This document shows positions 1-10,875 of a DNA stretch of 64,000 nt, in pieces; position 1 is the first letter of the stretch; the number at the start of each line of letters is the position of its first letter. The DNA comes from Aspidapion aeneum. Its lineage: Eukaryota > Arthropoda > Insecta > Coleoptera > Brentidae. The translations under genes and the position numbers were made by a program. The stretch lies in the NCBI GenBank assembly GCA_963576565.1, contig OY755046.1:59623471-59687470 (forward strand). The letters run 5' to 3'. A model generated the notes under the pieces. That model was not told where the DNA came from. It saw only the letters and a program-made list of their open reading frames with translations, and did no database searches.

Positions 1-465
1 GAATTTCAAATAGGAATTTTTTTTATTTTCCAGGGCGGCAATTTAAAAAGTCCCCAATTGTACAAGGCATAACTGGTAATCTTGCTGGCAATACATGTGT
101 CTGCACATTACAGGAATGTCAATGCAGCATTTATACCTCAGTTTAAACAGATAAAAATAAAAATTAAAATAAAAAATTGCCCAACTTTTAACTTTTTTAT
201 CTGAAAATGTTGAATTTTTTTTTAGTACCATGTTTAAGCAATCTAACTTTAAAAATTCTTTTTCACAAACTGTAATAAAAATTTATTTTTATTTGGCTGT
301 ATATAAACAGTGAAATGTTTTTATTGAAATTTTTATTTTTATATTTATTTTTATCTGTATAAACCCAGCATAATATGGCAGTTCTGCCAAAAAAAGTTTT
401 TTAGGCAGTTTTAGTTTAATCAATCTTTATTTCAAAGAAATAAACTCTTGTGTCAGATTTTACCC
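1..465. other. Unassigned AT-rich DNA
   Basis: No gene is seen. The stretch around 30-55 (GGCAATTTAAAAAGTCCC followed by a TGTACA-like word) recurs near 10850-10878, so it is probably the edge of a dispersed repeat. The rest is low-complexity A/T. Confidence 0.5.
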
Positions 466-803
466 CTGCCAATTAAAGGGTGATCAGGTGCTACCCATAG
501 TAGGTTTTAAAAAATTTTCTACAGGACTCCACAAGACCCTAAAATATACACTATATCATAATTTTTGAGATAACTTTTTGACAGATATCAGCTGTTTACC
601 ATAACAAATAGCATAGGCCAACGAAAAAAAGTTGTAAAAAGTTGTCTCAAAAATAATGATATGAACTGTACTACAGGACCAAGAATTTATTTTAAGTCCT
701 GTAGGATGGTGTACAAATATGGCTCGGTTGATCACCCCCTGCCCTCTACAAAAACTAGGGGCTTACAAAAGTCTAAAGATCAACTCCATCAGTACCCTAA
801 CTT
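466..803. repeat. Direct repeat, copy 1 (interrupted)
   Basis: This segment and 1013-1216 are diverged direct copies. Both begin AATTAAAGGGTGATCAG-like, contain ACAGGACCAAGAATTTATTT and end near AAAGATCAACTCCATCAGTA. Within each copy GGGTGATCAG and CTGATCACCCCCTGCCCT form an imperfect inverted pair, so the unit can fold back. Copy 1 is longer because a small element (550-668) sits inside it. The family is not recognised. Confidence 0.7.
550..668. mobile_element. ~119 bp MITE inserted in the direct repeat
   Basis: The matching copy at 1013-1216 reads AAAATATACTACAGG without interruption. Here the same words are split by 119 bp. The insert ends are inverted repeats (ATATCATAATTTTTGAGATA against the complement of TCTCAAAAATAATGATAT), and TAC is duplicated at 547-549 and 669-671. 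The uninterrupted copy serves as an empty site. The superfamily is unknown. Confidence 0.65.
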
Positions 804-1012
804 AAGAGAATTTTTTGTGAAAAATGGGTTTTTTTTACTTAGGAAAAACTGTAAAAATCTGGAAAATTTCCTCCTAACTTAGTCTAATTTGGCTTAGGGT
901 AAGTTAATGTAAGTTAATTTAATTTAATCTAATGTAATTTATGAGGCTGAACCAACCTTTAAAGTATAAAGACTTTGGTTTTAGTTTAATCAAACTTTAT
1001 TGTCAAAGATGT

Positions 1013-1216
1013 TGATTAAAGGGTGATCAGCTGGCCACAGTTGGTGATCAAAATTTTTTTACAAGACTCCACAGGACTCTAAAATATACTACAGGACCAA
1101 GAATTTATTTTAAGTCCTGTAGGGTGGTCTACAAATTTGGTTCAGCTGATCACCCCCTGCCCTCAACAAAACTTGAGGGCTTGCAAAAGTCTAAAGATCA
1201 ACTCCATCAGTACTCT
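1013..1216. repeat. Direct repeat, copy 2 (uninterrupted)
   Basis: This is the partner of 466-803, in the same orientation, without the small insertion. It is preceded, like copy 1, by a GTTTTAGTTTAATCAA word, so the duplicated unit probably starts about 45 bp further left. Confidence 0.7.
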
Positions 1217-1290
1217 ATGTTGTACTGTTAATTGTACCATATTCAGCTTAGATAATGTAAAATAATTTGTTAGTATGTTGCATGTCTTAC

Positions 1291-1419
1291 CATCTCAGGA
1301 ACCAGACTCTTAATCATTATTGATGGTGGTGTATTATATTTGTTCCCAGTGTAGAGAATACTGGTGAAATCATCTGTAATTCCCAGACAGAGTCTGCAAA
1401 TAGTTCTGTTTTCTGCCAT
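1291..1419 (-). CDS. ZAD-type zinc-finger protein, first coding exon
   Basis: The exon reads MAENRTICRLCLG and continues DDFTSILYTG and LVPEM, the start of a ZAD domain, the treble-clef zinc module at the N terminus of many insect C2H2 transcription factors. The first CxxC pair (ICRLC) is visible; the second pair and the C2H2 fingers must lie in exons left of the window. It is 43 codons, phase 0, ending at a good donor (ATG|GTAAGA; GTAAGA is the complement of 1285-1290). The ORF is open upstream to another in-frame Met at 1482, but ZAD proteins usually place ICRLC close to the N terminus, so the Met at 1419 is preferred. It could be a pseudogene fragment, but the intact frame and donor argue for a live exon. 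Confidence 0.7.
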
Positions 1420-2102
1420 TCTATTACCTCTTGTGTTTATTTTAGGAGTGAGTCTATTTTTCGATATGGGGTAAACGTCCATTTTCCCGTTTTCTTTTTC
1501 ACATGAAACTATTCAATAATAATTAAATTATCATTACAGCGCCTAAAATGGCGATCTAGCCACCAATTTTAACTTGATTTTCACATTTTCCTATAGAAAA
1601 ATTATCAATAGAGGCCATTAAAATATTAAAAAATAAAAACAGACACCAAAACAAGTTGCTGTCAGATTTTTGACGTGTCGCACTGCGCAGACGACTAATT
1701 CGCATTTCTGCGCCAAATCTTAGAAGCGACATCTGGTGGTGACCGAAAACGGAACATATGATGGATCACTGCCTTCTAAAATTTAATGTAAGGCAATTTT
1801 CCAAATTGAGCCTCAAAATAAAACCAAAACAAAACCAAACAGTACATCAGATCTTTAATCGGAGTTTTGTAGCAAATATAGTGTTTTATTGAATCCACTA
1901 TGTACAGTATCTTTTCCGATTTTCATTGTCTTTATTTTTGTACTAAAAGCGATAATAAACATCAAAACCTAGTAAAGTAATTCTTGACGTATCATGATAC
2001 GCAATGTCTCTTTTGCGCACAGATATAGAAAAATAATTAGATAGCGCTTCAACTACTGCGCAACCACCAATAGGGGCGACGGAACGTTGGCCGCCATTTA
2101 TA
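1420..2102. other. Upstream flank of the ZAD exon
   Basis: No ORF. Around 1675-1745 there is locally G+C-richer sequence (CACTGCGCAGACGAC, TTTCTGCGCC) amid A/T, which would suit a TATA-less promoter or 5' UTR for the minus-strand ZAD gene. This is inference; no core promoter element is clear. Confidence 0.3.
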
Positions 2103-2744
2103 CAGCGTTGCCACCTCTACCGATTTTTCGGTAGATCTACCGATTTAACGTTTTACTTTACGATATACCGCATTACCTTAGTTTTCTACCGTTTTTTTTT
2201 CAATAAAAACTTATTTTTTTTATACGCCTCGTGATCGCGATTAAAAAAAAACACCATAAATAAAATATTATTTTTATGTAAGATCCTTTGTAGAATAAAA
2301 ATTTAATTTCAAGCCATTGTCTTTAAAAGTGTATTTATGGCGCCATTTCTTGAATTTTGCGATATACTCAGCCGGCAGCCGCAAGCCGCATTAAAGATCA
2401 CGCTATTATAAAAGGATGATGCGCGAAGCGATTCGATTATTGGCTCCGACCTTGTGAATCCCCTGAGGTTACTTGCCAGTAAATTGAATGATTCCCAGAA
2501 AATTACTGCTCACACGATTTTCACGTATAATATTATCTATCTAATATGTACCTAATTTTTTTTATTTAATTCTTAATTTTGGCGTTTTGTCAGTAAAAAC
2601 AAATCGTAGAAGTACAATTTACCTACTAAATCAATCTAAACTATCGATAGTTCTCCAGCACTGCTTGCTAAGATGATTAAAAAATCTACCAATTTTTCTC
2701 GAATCCTTCTACCGAAGACCTCAGGGTCGAGGGTGGCAACGCTG
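2103..2744. mobile_element. hAT-type MITE with perfect 8 bp TSD
   Basis: The ends are CAGCGTTGCCACC on the left and its exact complement on the right (GGTGGCAACGCTG), flanked by identical CATTTATA at 2095-2102 and 2745-2752. A CAG-starting terminal repeat with an 8 bp target duplication is the hAT superfamily signature. The 642 bp interior has no transposase ORF. Imperfect inverted similarity extends inward (CTCTACCGATTTTTCGG against CTTCTACCGAAGACC). Confidence 0.85.
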
Positions 2745-2752
2745 CATTTATA

Positions 2753-3360
2753 ACAGATTTTATAAGTACAACTTATTTCCACTCTGCACAGGTTTAATCA
2801 GCGTTCTATTTAATTTTTTTATTTCTATGGTTACCCCTCAAGGTTGCCAGGTGTCAACAACAAAAATTGCAAGGTTTTAACTTCCCACTTTTCTCGAAAA
2901 TATCCCAATTTTTAAATATTACTAATAACACACTAGGTTTTTGGCCTGTTGATTAAATTTTAGGCCTATGCCTTAATTTAGCACCCGCTGCCCGTTGGCT
3001 ACGCAGCTTTTCTCGTGAAACCTCTGTGTTGTGAGATTTGAAGGATTTCAAATTTTCAGGTTTTGAACTAAAATTTTGACCATTGAAGAACTGAAGGATT
3101 TTATCCTAATTTGAAGGATTTTGAGGCAAAGTTATATAATTTGCAAATATTCCAACAATTTTACCACACCTTAATAGGGTGTTTGACAGTAGTAAAAAAT
3201 AAATATATATATTTATTTTTAGATATCTCTTTAGGTCTTGGGAATGCTAAAAACAAACTTTTTTGTTTAATTTTTTCTCAAATTCATAGTTCTTTTAATT
3301 AAATAAATTCATTGAATTAAAACAATTAGCAACGTGATTCAAAACAGGCGGTCTACCAAT
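2753..3360. other. Unassigned intergenic DNA
   Basis: No credible gene. The open frame near 3111-3302 is low-complexity and has no recognisable domain. GGTTGCCAGGTGTCAACAAC near 2843 resembles ends of hAT-like repeats but no partner was found. Confidence 0.4.
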
Positions 3361-3516
3361 CAGCTGCGAATGACGTCACAAAACAGTAAACACCTCGAGC
3401 GAACCTATTTTCTGTGTTATTTTCTTATGGATGGTAATGTTTGCTTTGGTTTAAAGTGCGAATTATCGCCCTAAATTAGATTTTATTTTGTGTTTTGCTT
3501 ATAAAAAACATTTTCA

Positions 3517-3608
3517 ATGGAAAACGGATTCTCCAATATGGTGGCAGGCTTCTTTGCCAACAACAGTGATTTTTGTTCTGCGGAATTTAGAAACGTTAAA
3601 ATGCTGAT
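3517..3608 (+). CDS. First exon of a YqaJ/SWIM-type repeat gene (partial)
   Basis: ATG opens 30 codons reading MENGFSNMVAGFFANNSDFC then SAEFRNVKML, ending at a strong donor (AT|GTAAGT). The pattern FFAxNxDFxSAEFRxVK is one I recognise from a multicopy insect protein family whose later exons carry a SWIM-like zinc finger and a YqaJ exonuclease domain; this is recall, not a search. No continuation exon is seen downstream. Instead a THAP-like sequence on the opposite strand begins within 260 bp, so the gene is truncated or rearranged. Confidence 0.45.
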
Positions 3609-3867
3609 GTAAGTATTCGATGAGTTGTTTTGTTTGAAAGTTTTTTCACGATATTCTTCGCCTACTTTTACTCATTTAGATTCGCCTACTTTTACTCATT
3701 AGAATAGTTTTCCATATCATTGGGCAACTGTAATAATAAATTAAATCACAGAAAAAAAAACAAAAATAAAAATCATGTAATAAACAGAGGGTGGGGCGAC
3801 AGGTAGACAAAAAGTATACAACGACCAGCAGTACTTGAGGTACTGCATAGGTTACACTGCATAGTCC

Positions 3868-3996
3868 TGCGTAGTTCTAGCCACTTTTTTCGTTCTTTCA
3901 CTGCTGTAGGCATATGAAAAAATAGTTTTTCAGGTGTTTTTATGCTAGTATTCGAACACTGAGGTACTACACACCACTTATAGGACCTTTTTTTAC
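3868..3996 (-). pseudogene. THAP zinc-finger domain fragment
   Basis: Minus-strand translation gives KRSYKWCVVPQCSNTSIKTP followed by EKLFFHMPTAVKERKKWLEL. The CxxxxC pair and the KKW core match the THAP DNA-binding domain (C2CH). The distal Cys-His pair is missing: after LELRR the frame runs into unrelated sequence and no donor is obvious. No in-frame ATG precedes it. THAP domains occur in transposases and in host factors derived from them. It faces the 3517-3608 exon, and the outer flanks of the two share a TGACGTCA-containing word in opposite orientation. Confidence 0.6.
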
Positions 3997-4278
3997 ATAA
4001 AAACAGTAAAAACACAGACCAAAAACAAATAAACACTTGAAGGCCGTGTATCTGTCTGCGAGTTTACTGCGCTGTGACGTCATTACAACGCCATGCTAGA
4101 AATGAGCGTTTTAGCGGCAAATTCAAAAACTTGGTTTTAAATGTAGTCATGATAAAATATACTATTTTAATAATTTTGCGTAGCAAATTAGGGATCTATG
4201 TATCATTCTAAACTCTTTTCTAAAATTTGTCAAATACCCTATTATGTAGGTATAAATTGAAATACTTAGTTTTTTTTA

Positions 4279-7200
4279 GAAATAAAATTTCGGACTTCCA
4301 TTGTCTTTATTTATTTTAAAACACGACGTTTCGGTTAGTAAGTATCTCTAACCGTTATCAAGTGTGAACTAAACAATCTAGTCTCTAGGCTACTACTTAT
4401 ACTACTTGGTGTGCAGTCAGGTGTGACGGCCCGCCCCCTTTTTTAATCCTAAGACGCCTGTTTTCCTTAAGGAGTGGTTTCCATATGTTTGGTATGTCCG
4501 TGCTTGGTTGACTGAAAACTTCTTTATTCTGCATTATATACGCAGCTTCAATAAACTTTCGTTTTCGCCAATGCGACTCCTTATGTAAAACTTTAGCTTC
4601 TGACCACTGAATCCTGTGATCATTTGACCAAGCATGATCTGCTAAACCGGATTTTTCAATATCCCCTAATTGGGTACTTTTTAGATGTTCATTTACTCTA
4701 ACCTGAAGAGGGCGTTTCGTTTCACCTACATATGATTTACCACACTCACACGGGATTTGGTAAATACATTCCTTATTATTTGAGGGATTGTCTGGTTTTG
4801 TTTTAGTTACAAAACTTCTTATCGTATTTCCCGAAGAAAATACTGTTTTTATATTATAGTGTTTAGCTATTCGTCTTATGTTTTCTGAAATCCCTTGAAC
4901 ATATGGAATGTTAATAACACCTAACGGATTATTATTTTGAGAATTTGGTACATTTAGTTTGTTTTTAATTTTAAATATCGTTGAGTTTATTAATTTCTCG
5001 GAATAACCATTCTGTTGTAAGTCCTTTTTAATGTTGTTAATTTCTGTGGTTAATTCTTCATTATTACTACAAATATTTACGGCTCTTAAATACAAACTTC
5101 TTATAACTCCTTGTTTTGTTGCAACAGAATGATTAGATTTAAAATTTAGGTACTGTCCCGTGTGTGTAGGTTTCCTATATACAGTGGTTTGAATGTTTCT
5201 GTCTAATCGTTTGACAAGAACATCCAAAAAAGGTAAGGCCGAATCTTTTTCAATTTCCATGGTGCACTTGATTGTTGGTCGAATACCGTTTAAATGGTGT
5301 AGAAAAGTTTGTAGTTCGTCATCATTTTCCGGCCATATAATAAATGTGTCATCCATGTATCGTAGCCATAGTTTTGGTTTGACTCTTGCTGTGTTGATCG
5401 CATGGCCCTCGAACCACTCCATGTAGATGTTTGCTACCACTGGCGAAAGAGATGAACCCATTGGGAGTCCGTCATTTTGCGCGTAAAACTTATCTTTCAC
5501 TTGAAAGTAAGAGTTACGGAGACAGAGCTCCAAAAGATCCATCACCCCCTCCACCGATAGCGTTGTTCTCTCGTGAAGTGTATCATCAGTTTGTAATTTG
5601 TTTTTAATGATACTGAGTGACTCATTTATTGGGACGTTGGTGTAGAGACTTTCTACATCAAAACTTACAAATCTATCGCCGGGATCTAATTCGATACCTT
5701 TTAAAACCTCCACAAAATGTTCCGAGTTTTTGACAAAAGATTCGGACTTACCCTGTAGTGGTTGAATTATGCCCAACAAAAACCTCGACAAAGTGCTGGT
5801 CGGTGAGTCCCTGGAGCTGGTAATTGGTCGCAGTGGTATATCCTTCTTATGGATCTTTGGTAATCCATAAAAATGTGGTGCCTTACTGTGGTGTGGAGTC
5901 AGGCGGGATCTAGCAGCGTCCGGGATATTTTCAGCATACTTCTTCAAAGTCCTGTAGATGCGTCCTTCTATGGTGGTGGTTGGGTCTTTGGGTAGTTGCT
6001 TGTAGTCTCCTTTCTCCAGAACTTCTTGGATCTTTTTGTCGTAAGTCTCGACATCCATGATCACCGTTGCGTTTCCTTTGTCGGCCGGTAGAATCTTGAT
6101 TGATTTGTCAGCCTGCAGGTTCTTGATTGCCCGTTGTTCTTGACTGGTGATGTTTGTCTTTTGTTGCTTCTTTCTGTCCAACGTTGTTCTTACTTTATGG
6201 CGAAACTCATCAGCTTCGGGTTGAGGTAGACTAACGGTCTCTATTGCTGCAATAATTTCCAGTGTCGGTGTCTGTGCCGGTGCAATGGCGAACTTAAGTC
6301 CCTTACTGAGTACCAATTCTTCGTTGATGCTCAGAGTCCTTTTGGAGATGTTCACTATAGTGCTTGGTGTTGTTGAGTCTCTTCTATCTTGAGTACGTGT
6401 CTGTAGTTTCTTGAGTTTTTCTCGGTGAGTTGATCGTATCTTCTGTCGTTCTCCGTTGCACGTACTGTCAATTTTACTCAGTATCGGTTCGTAGTCTTCC
6501 TCCCATGTATGTCGTCTAATTTCGTCAAATCGCTCCTCCATGTCGGCGTTGAAGTTGGCTTTTCTCCATCGATGGTAACTGATTTGGGATCGGATTAGTG
6601 CTTGGCTTGTCCTCTCTAAGATCTTCTTCGTTCTCACTCCCGGAAAGTTGGCTTTTAGGCGGAAACCAACCGGAATGACACCACTGTCGCGCGCCTCGCA
6701 CAAGAATGAAATGTGTTCTTCTTCCTTTATCACTTTAAGTTTGGTCTTCTCGTAGCCTCTGAATAGATTGTTGATTCCGGGTCCGTACCGTTCTTCAACT
6801 CTTTGTTTGAAACTCGTAGACAATGATTGTGTAGAAATAAAATTTCGGACTTCCATTGTCTTTATTTATTTTAAAACACGACGTTTCGGTTAGTAAGTAT
6901 CTCTAACCGTTATCAAGTGTGAACTAAACAATCTAGTCTATGGCTACTACTTATACTACTTGGTGTGCAGTCAGGTGTGACGGCCCGCCCCCTTTTTTAA
7001 TCCTAAGACGCCTGTTTTCCTTAAGGAGTGGTTTCCATATGTTTGGTATGTCCGTGCTTGGTTGACTGAAAACTTCTTTATTCTGCATTATATACGCAGC
7101 TTCAATAAACTTTCGTTTTCGCCAATGCGACTCCTTATGTAAAACTTTAGCTTCTGACCACTGAATCCTGTGTCAAAATAATAATCCGTTAGGTGTTATT

Positions 7201-7866
7201 AACATTCCATATGTTCAAGGGATTTCAGAAAACATAAGACGAATAGCTAAACACTATAATATAAAAACAGTATTTTCTTCGGGAAATACGATAAGAAGTT
7301 TTGTAACTAAAACAAAACCAGACAATCCCTCAAATAATAAGGAATGTATTTACCAAATCCCGTGTGAGTGTGGTAAATCATATGTAGGTGAAACGAAACG
7401 CCCTCTTCAGGTTAGAGTAAATGAACATCTAAAAAGTACCCAATTAGGGGATATTGAAAAATCCGGTTTAGCAGATCATGCTTGGTCAAATGATCACAGG
7501 ATTCAGTGGTCAGAAGCTAAAGTTTTACATAAGGAGTCGCATTGGCGAAAACGAAAGTTTATTGAAGCTGCGTATATAATGCAGAATAAAGAAGTTTTCA
7601 GTCAACCAAGCACGGACATACCAAACATATGGAAACCACTCCTTAAGGAAAACAGGCGTCTTAGGATTAAAAAAGGGGGCGGGCCGTCACACCTGACTGC
7701 ACACCAAGTAGTATAAGTAGTAGCCTAGAGACTAGATTGTTTAGTTCACACTTGATAACGGTTAGAGATACTTACTAACCGAAACGTCGTGTTTTAAAAT
7801 AAATAAAGACAATGGAAGTCCGAAATTTTATTTCTACACAATCATTGTCTACGAGTTTCAAACAAA
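4279..7866 (-). mobile_element. Penelope-like retroelement, full length with inverted partial copy
   Basis: This is a composite insertion. On the minus strand a 5'-truncated tail (7170 to about 6857) runs head-to-tail into a complete unit (6856 to 4279). On the plus strand a third, 3'-terminal piece runs from about 7172 to 7866 and ends with the first ~50 bp of the next unit. This mixture of tandem and inverted partial copies (pseudo-LTRs) is typical of Penelope-like elements. A/T-rich flanks TAG plus seven or eight T at 4267-4277 and again at 7869-7879 look like a target-site duplication. The three copies of the tail are nearly identical, so the insertion looks young. Confidence 0.85.
4397..6856 (-). 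CDS. Penelope-like reverse transcriptase / GIY-YIG endonuclease
   Basis: An uninterrupted 819-codon ORF encodes the whole mobilisation protein. It copies RNA into DNA and nicks the target with its own endonuclease. Visible landmarks, by residue: basic N-terminal region 1-170; PADKGNATVI at 257-266; FYGLPKIHKK at 329-338; RT motif A SFDVESLYTNVP at 398-409; GLPMGSSLSPVVANIYME at 463-480; catalytic YMDD at 500-503; LPFLDVLV at 541-548; GIY-YIG domain starting CIYQIPCECGKSYVGETKR (697-715) with downstream Arg and Glu residues in RPLQVRVNEH and KRKFIEAAYI. Length and order match full-length Penelope-like proteins. The ATG lies inside the pseudo-LTR, as expected if the tandem upstream copy supplies the promoter. 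No frameshift or stop was found, so it may be active. Confidence 0.93.
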   Translation of the reverse strand: MEVRNFISTQSLSTSFKQRVEERYGPGINNLFRGYEKTKLKVIKEEEHISFLCEARDSGVIPVGFRLKANFPGVRTKKILERTSQALIRSQISYHRWRKANFNADMEERFDEIRRHTWEEDYEPILSKIDSTCNGERQKIRSTHREKLKKLQTRTQDRRDSTTPSTIVNISKRTLSINEELVLSKGLKFAIAPAQTPTLEIIAAIETVSLPQPEADEFRHKVRTTLDRKKQQKTNITSQEQRAIKNLQADKSIKILPADKGNATVIMDVETYDKKIQEVLEKGDYKQLPKDPTTTIEGRIYRTLKKYAENIPDAARSRLTPHHSKAPHFYGLPKIHKKDIPLRPITSSRDSPTSTLSRFLLGIIQPLQGKSESFVKNSEHFVEVLKGIELDPGDRFVSFDVESLYTNVPINESLSIIKNKLQTDDTLHERTTLSVEGVMDLLELCLRNSYFQVKDKFYAQNDGLPMGSSLSPVVANIYMEWFEGHAINTARVKPKLWLRYMDDTFIIWPENDDELQTFLHHLNGIRPTIKCTMEIEKDSALPFLDVLVKRLDRNIQTTVYRKPTHTGQYLNFKSNHSVATKQGVIRSLYLRAVNICSNNEELTTEINNIKKDLQQNGYSEKLINSTIFKIKNKLNVPNSQNNNPLGVINIPYVQGISENIRRIAKHYNIKTVFSSGNTIRSFVTKTKPDNPSNNKECIYQIPCECGKSYVGETKRPLQVRVNEHLKSTQLGDIEKSGLADHAWSNDHRIQWSEAKVLHKESHWRKRKFIEAAYIMQNKEVFSQPSTDIPNIWKPLLKENRRLRIKKGGGPSHLTAHQVV

Positions 7867-8906
7867 ATAGTTTTTTTTAATCTTGGTTTTTATTATTTAT
7901 GACTAACGATTCAAGTTATACAGTTTTTATTTGTTTTGTTTTGTTGTTTTTTATGATAGTTTTTTTTTCCAAATGTTTTGTGGTATGTTACTGTTGTTCT
8001 AAAAGATATGAAGGGTTTTTGTCATTAGTTGAAGGAAAGTTGTCAAAAAAGTCTGGCAACACCGCGAGAAGCAGTAAAAGGATTGTGCTACACGCATCGA
8101 GTCGGGTGCGACAGAGAAAGTAGATATATTCCACGGGCATGGGCCTGATTGATAATAATTATATATCATCACGCGTCACTAAAACGATTGTACAGCTTTG
8201 TTTAAAAAAAAAACTGGCAACCCTGTTTGTGAAGACAGATTTACCGGAAGTAGGGGTAAAGCCTGTCTTGGGCGAAGATTTGGCATCAATGAAGTAGGCA
8301 AAGTTGATGATCAATACAAGGCCGCGGTTCGGACGTCACGTTAAGCAGGTGGTCCCGTGTTAAAAGCGTAGTGGCGCTAGCACGATAAGGACCAACCACC
8401 TAAAGATGACTATGGATATAGTAGGATTTGATTAAATGAGGGAAACAAATAAAGTCAAAAATCGAATTTATACTAATACTTTATTTAAACATAACTGACT
8501 ATAATTAATTTGTTTTCAATTTTAAAGCAATGGTTACATTTGTTTTTAATAATAAACAAAAAATATTTATCAAATCTTAATGTTCCACAACTAAGAACAA
8601 TATCACCTATAAAAAATGAAATCGCTAAAGATAAAAAATCGAGGCGTACAAAATAGCTTTATTTAATTGTTATTGTCAATATAAAAATTTTAAATTTTTA
8701 AGCAGCTGAATTTTAAATCTTTTGAATAAATACAATATACTACTTTTTTAAAATTTTGTCCCAATTTTTTTAAGCCTATGTTTGTAAAATTTCAACCATC
8801 ACTTGGTAATGGTTGCATATTTTTTTCTAAATGCATTTGTCCAGTTCTACATTCAAACAAAAGTAATCAGTATAAAGTATTTATCAGACACAGTGTAAAT
8901 ATCAGA
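7867..8906. other. Unassigned intergenic DNA
   Basis: No convincing gene. GTCTGGCAACACCGCG at 8050 and ACTGGCAACCCTGTTTG at 8212 are two similar TGGCAAC-type repeat edges. The segment 8225-8410 is less A/T-rich than its surroundings but has no ORF. Confidence 0.4.
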
Positions 8907-10552
8907 CACAGTGTAACTGAATGAAGTATAGGTTACATAAAAATGGTTCCAAAAACTAATTGCACATTTTGAATATGGACTCTTTCCTGACTTCAGAGCC
9001 ATATTCATATGTATAAATCCTAGCTGATCCTTTTCTCGACATTTTTCTAGTTAGTCTAGGCGCTGGCTCCTGTCACGTGTTACCTAATATGTGCGCTCAG
9101 TCTGACTGCGGGGCGTTGTTAAGCACCCATAGTAGTATCAAAAAAGTTTGGTCACGTGGTCGTATTCATGGTCGTTTGGCCGCCATCTTTAAAAATGGCC
9201 TCCAAATTAGAAGATTTTGTTTAAGCGTATCTCTCTACCCAGTGGTCCTATTTTAATTTTTTAAAGCTTGTTTTACTCTTTTTTGAAAGGGAAACAAATT
9301 TTATCATAACACATTTTTTCATAAATTACGTAGTTTTTGAGATATACCAAGATTATTAGTATTTCCGCTCGTTAAAAGAGTTAAAATAATACCCATGCTC
9401 ATTTTATTGTAGCTACAATATTATTGGCATTTGTTTTTTTGTTACATAGAAGACTTTATACCTTTCACAGAAAAGGATATTGACTGTATGTTTTTAAAGT
9501 TCGTTGGATGGTATCCCTAAAGACTGCCTGAAAGAGGGTAGTTTCTGAAACTGTTCACAATATTATAAAAAAAGTGAATTTGCAGCGAATCGATGCATCC
9601 TAGCGAAAAACGATAAAATCAGTATTTTATAGTACTTTTAATTTCTCTTCTTCCGATGTATCACTTAGCATCCTAGCTTTGATAGTTAGCTGTACAAGCC
9701 TGCTAAAATATACAATTTTGTAAAAAGTCCATTTTTTCGTTCCAAAATCGATATTTTTTTTTAATTGTAAAAGATATGACAATGGTTAGAAGAAGCGGAA
9801 TTAAAAGTACTATAAAAAAGTATTCTTAACGTTTTTCGCTACGATGCATCGTTTCACTGCAAATCCACTTTTTGTATAATCTTGTGAACAGTTTTAGAAA
9901 CCACCCTCTTTAAGGCAGTCTTTAGGGGTACCATCCATCGAACTTTAATAACATAAAGTCAATATCCTCTTCTGTGAAAGGTTTAAAGCCTTCTATGTAA
10001 CAAAAAACAAATATCAATAATATTGTAGCTACAGTAAAATGAGCATGATTATTATTTTAATTCTTTTGCGAGCAGAAAAACTAATAATCTTGGTATATCT
10101 CAAAGACTACTTGATTTATTAAAAAATGTGTAATTACAAAATTTATTTGCATTTAAAAAAGGAGTATAACAAGCCTTTAAAAATTAAAATCGGATGACTG
10201 AGTAAGGAGATACGCTTAAACAAAAAAATCTATCAATTTGGCGGCCATTTTCAAGGATGGCGGCCAAACGACCATGAGTTCAACCACTTGACCAAACTTT
10301 TTTTATACACCTATGGGTGCTTAACAATGCCTCGCAGTCAAACTGAGCGCACATATTAGGTCACACGTGATAGGAGCCAGCGCCTAGACTAACTAGAAAA
10401 ATGGCAAAAAATTGATAAAATTTCGAGAAGAGGATCAGCTAGGATTTATATGAATATCGCTCTGAAGTCAGGAAAGAGTCCATATTCAAAATGTGCAATT
10501 AGTTTTTGGAACCATTTTTATGTAAACTATACTTCTTTCAGGCACGCTGTGC
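8907..10552. mobile_element. 1.6 kb foldback (long inverted-repeat) element
   Basis: The segment is one large imperfect palindrome centred near 9730, with arms of about 800 bp. Matching words include GTTCCAAAAACTAATTGCAC at 8944 against its complement near 10495, GGACTCTTTCCTGACTTC at 8978 against 10476, TGTGCGCTCAGTCTGACTGC at 9089 against 10340, and GCGAATCGATGCATCC at 9585 against the complement near 9845. The arms have diverged by substitutions and small indels. There is no ORF. It could be a foldback transposon or two adjacent inverted copies of one element. Confidence 0.8.
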
Positions 10553-10875
10553 AGAACAGAGGAATTATAACATCGAGTTTTAAATCCAACATATTTGGCC
10601 AAAAATCAAAAATAAATTATGTTGTATCTTCTCTGTTTTACTTTTAAGAGAATGTATTTATCCCTGATCACTTTTATGTAGGTAGGTACAGTCTGGGAGT
10701 TTTTCAACGGCCGCGCTAAAAAAAAAAAATCCTTTTTGAAATTAAGAAAATCAGTTTGAACCTGTATGTCTGCATAAATATTTTACACATATTTAACAAA
10801 CTTTTTTACTAATATCTTTAAATGACAAATTCTGACAGAGAATATACCCCGGCAATTTAAAAAGTCCCTGACTGT
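10553..10875. other. Unassigned spacer
   Basis: No gene. It ends with GGCAATTTAAAAAGTCCC near 10850, the same repeat edge as at the extreme left of the window. Confidence 0.4.
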
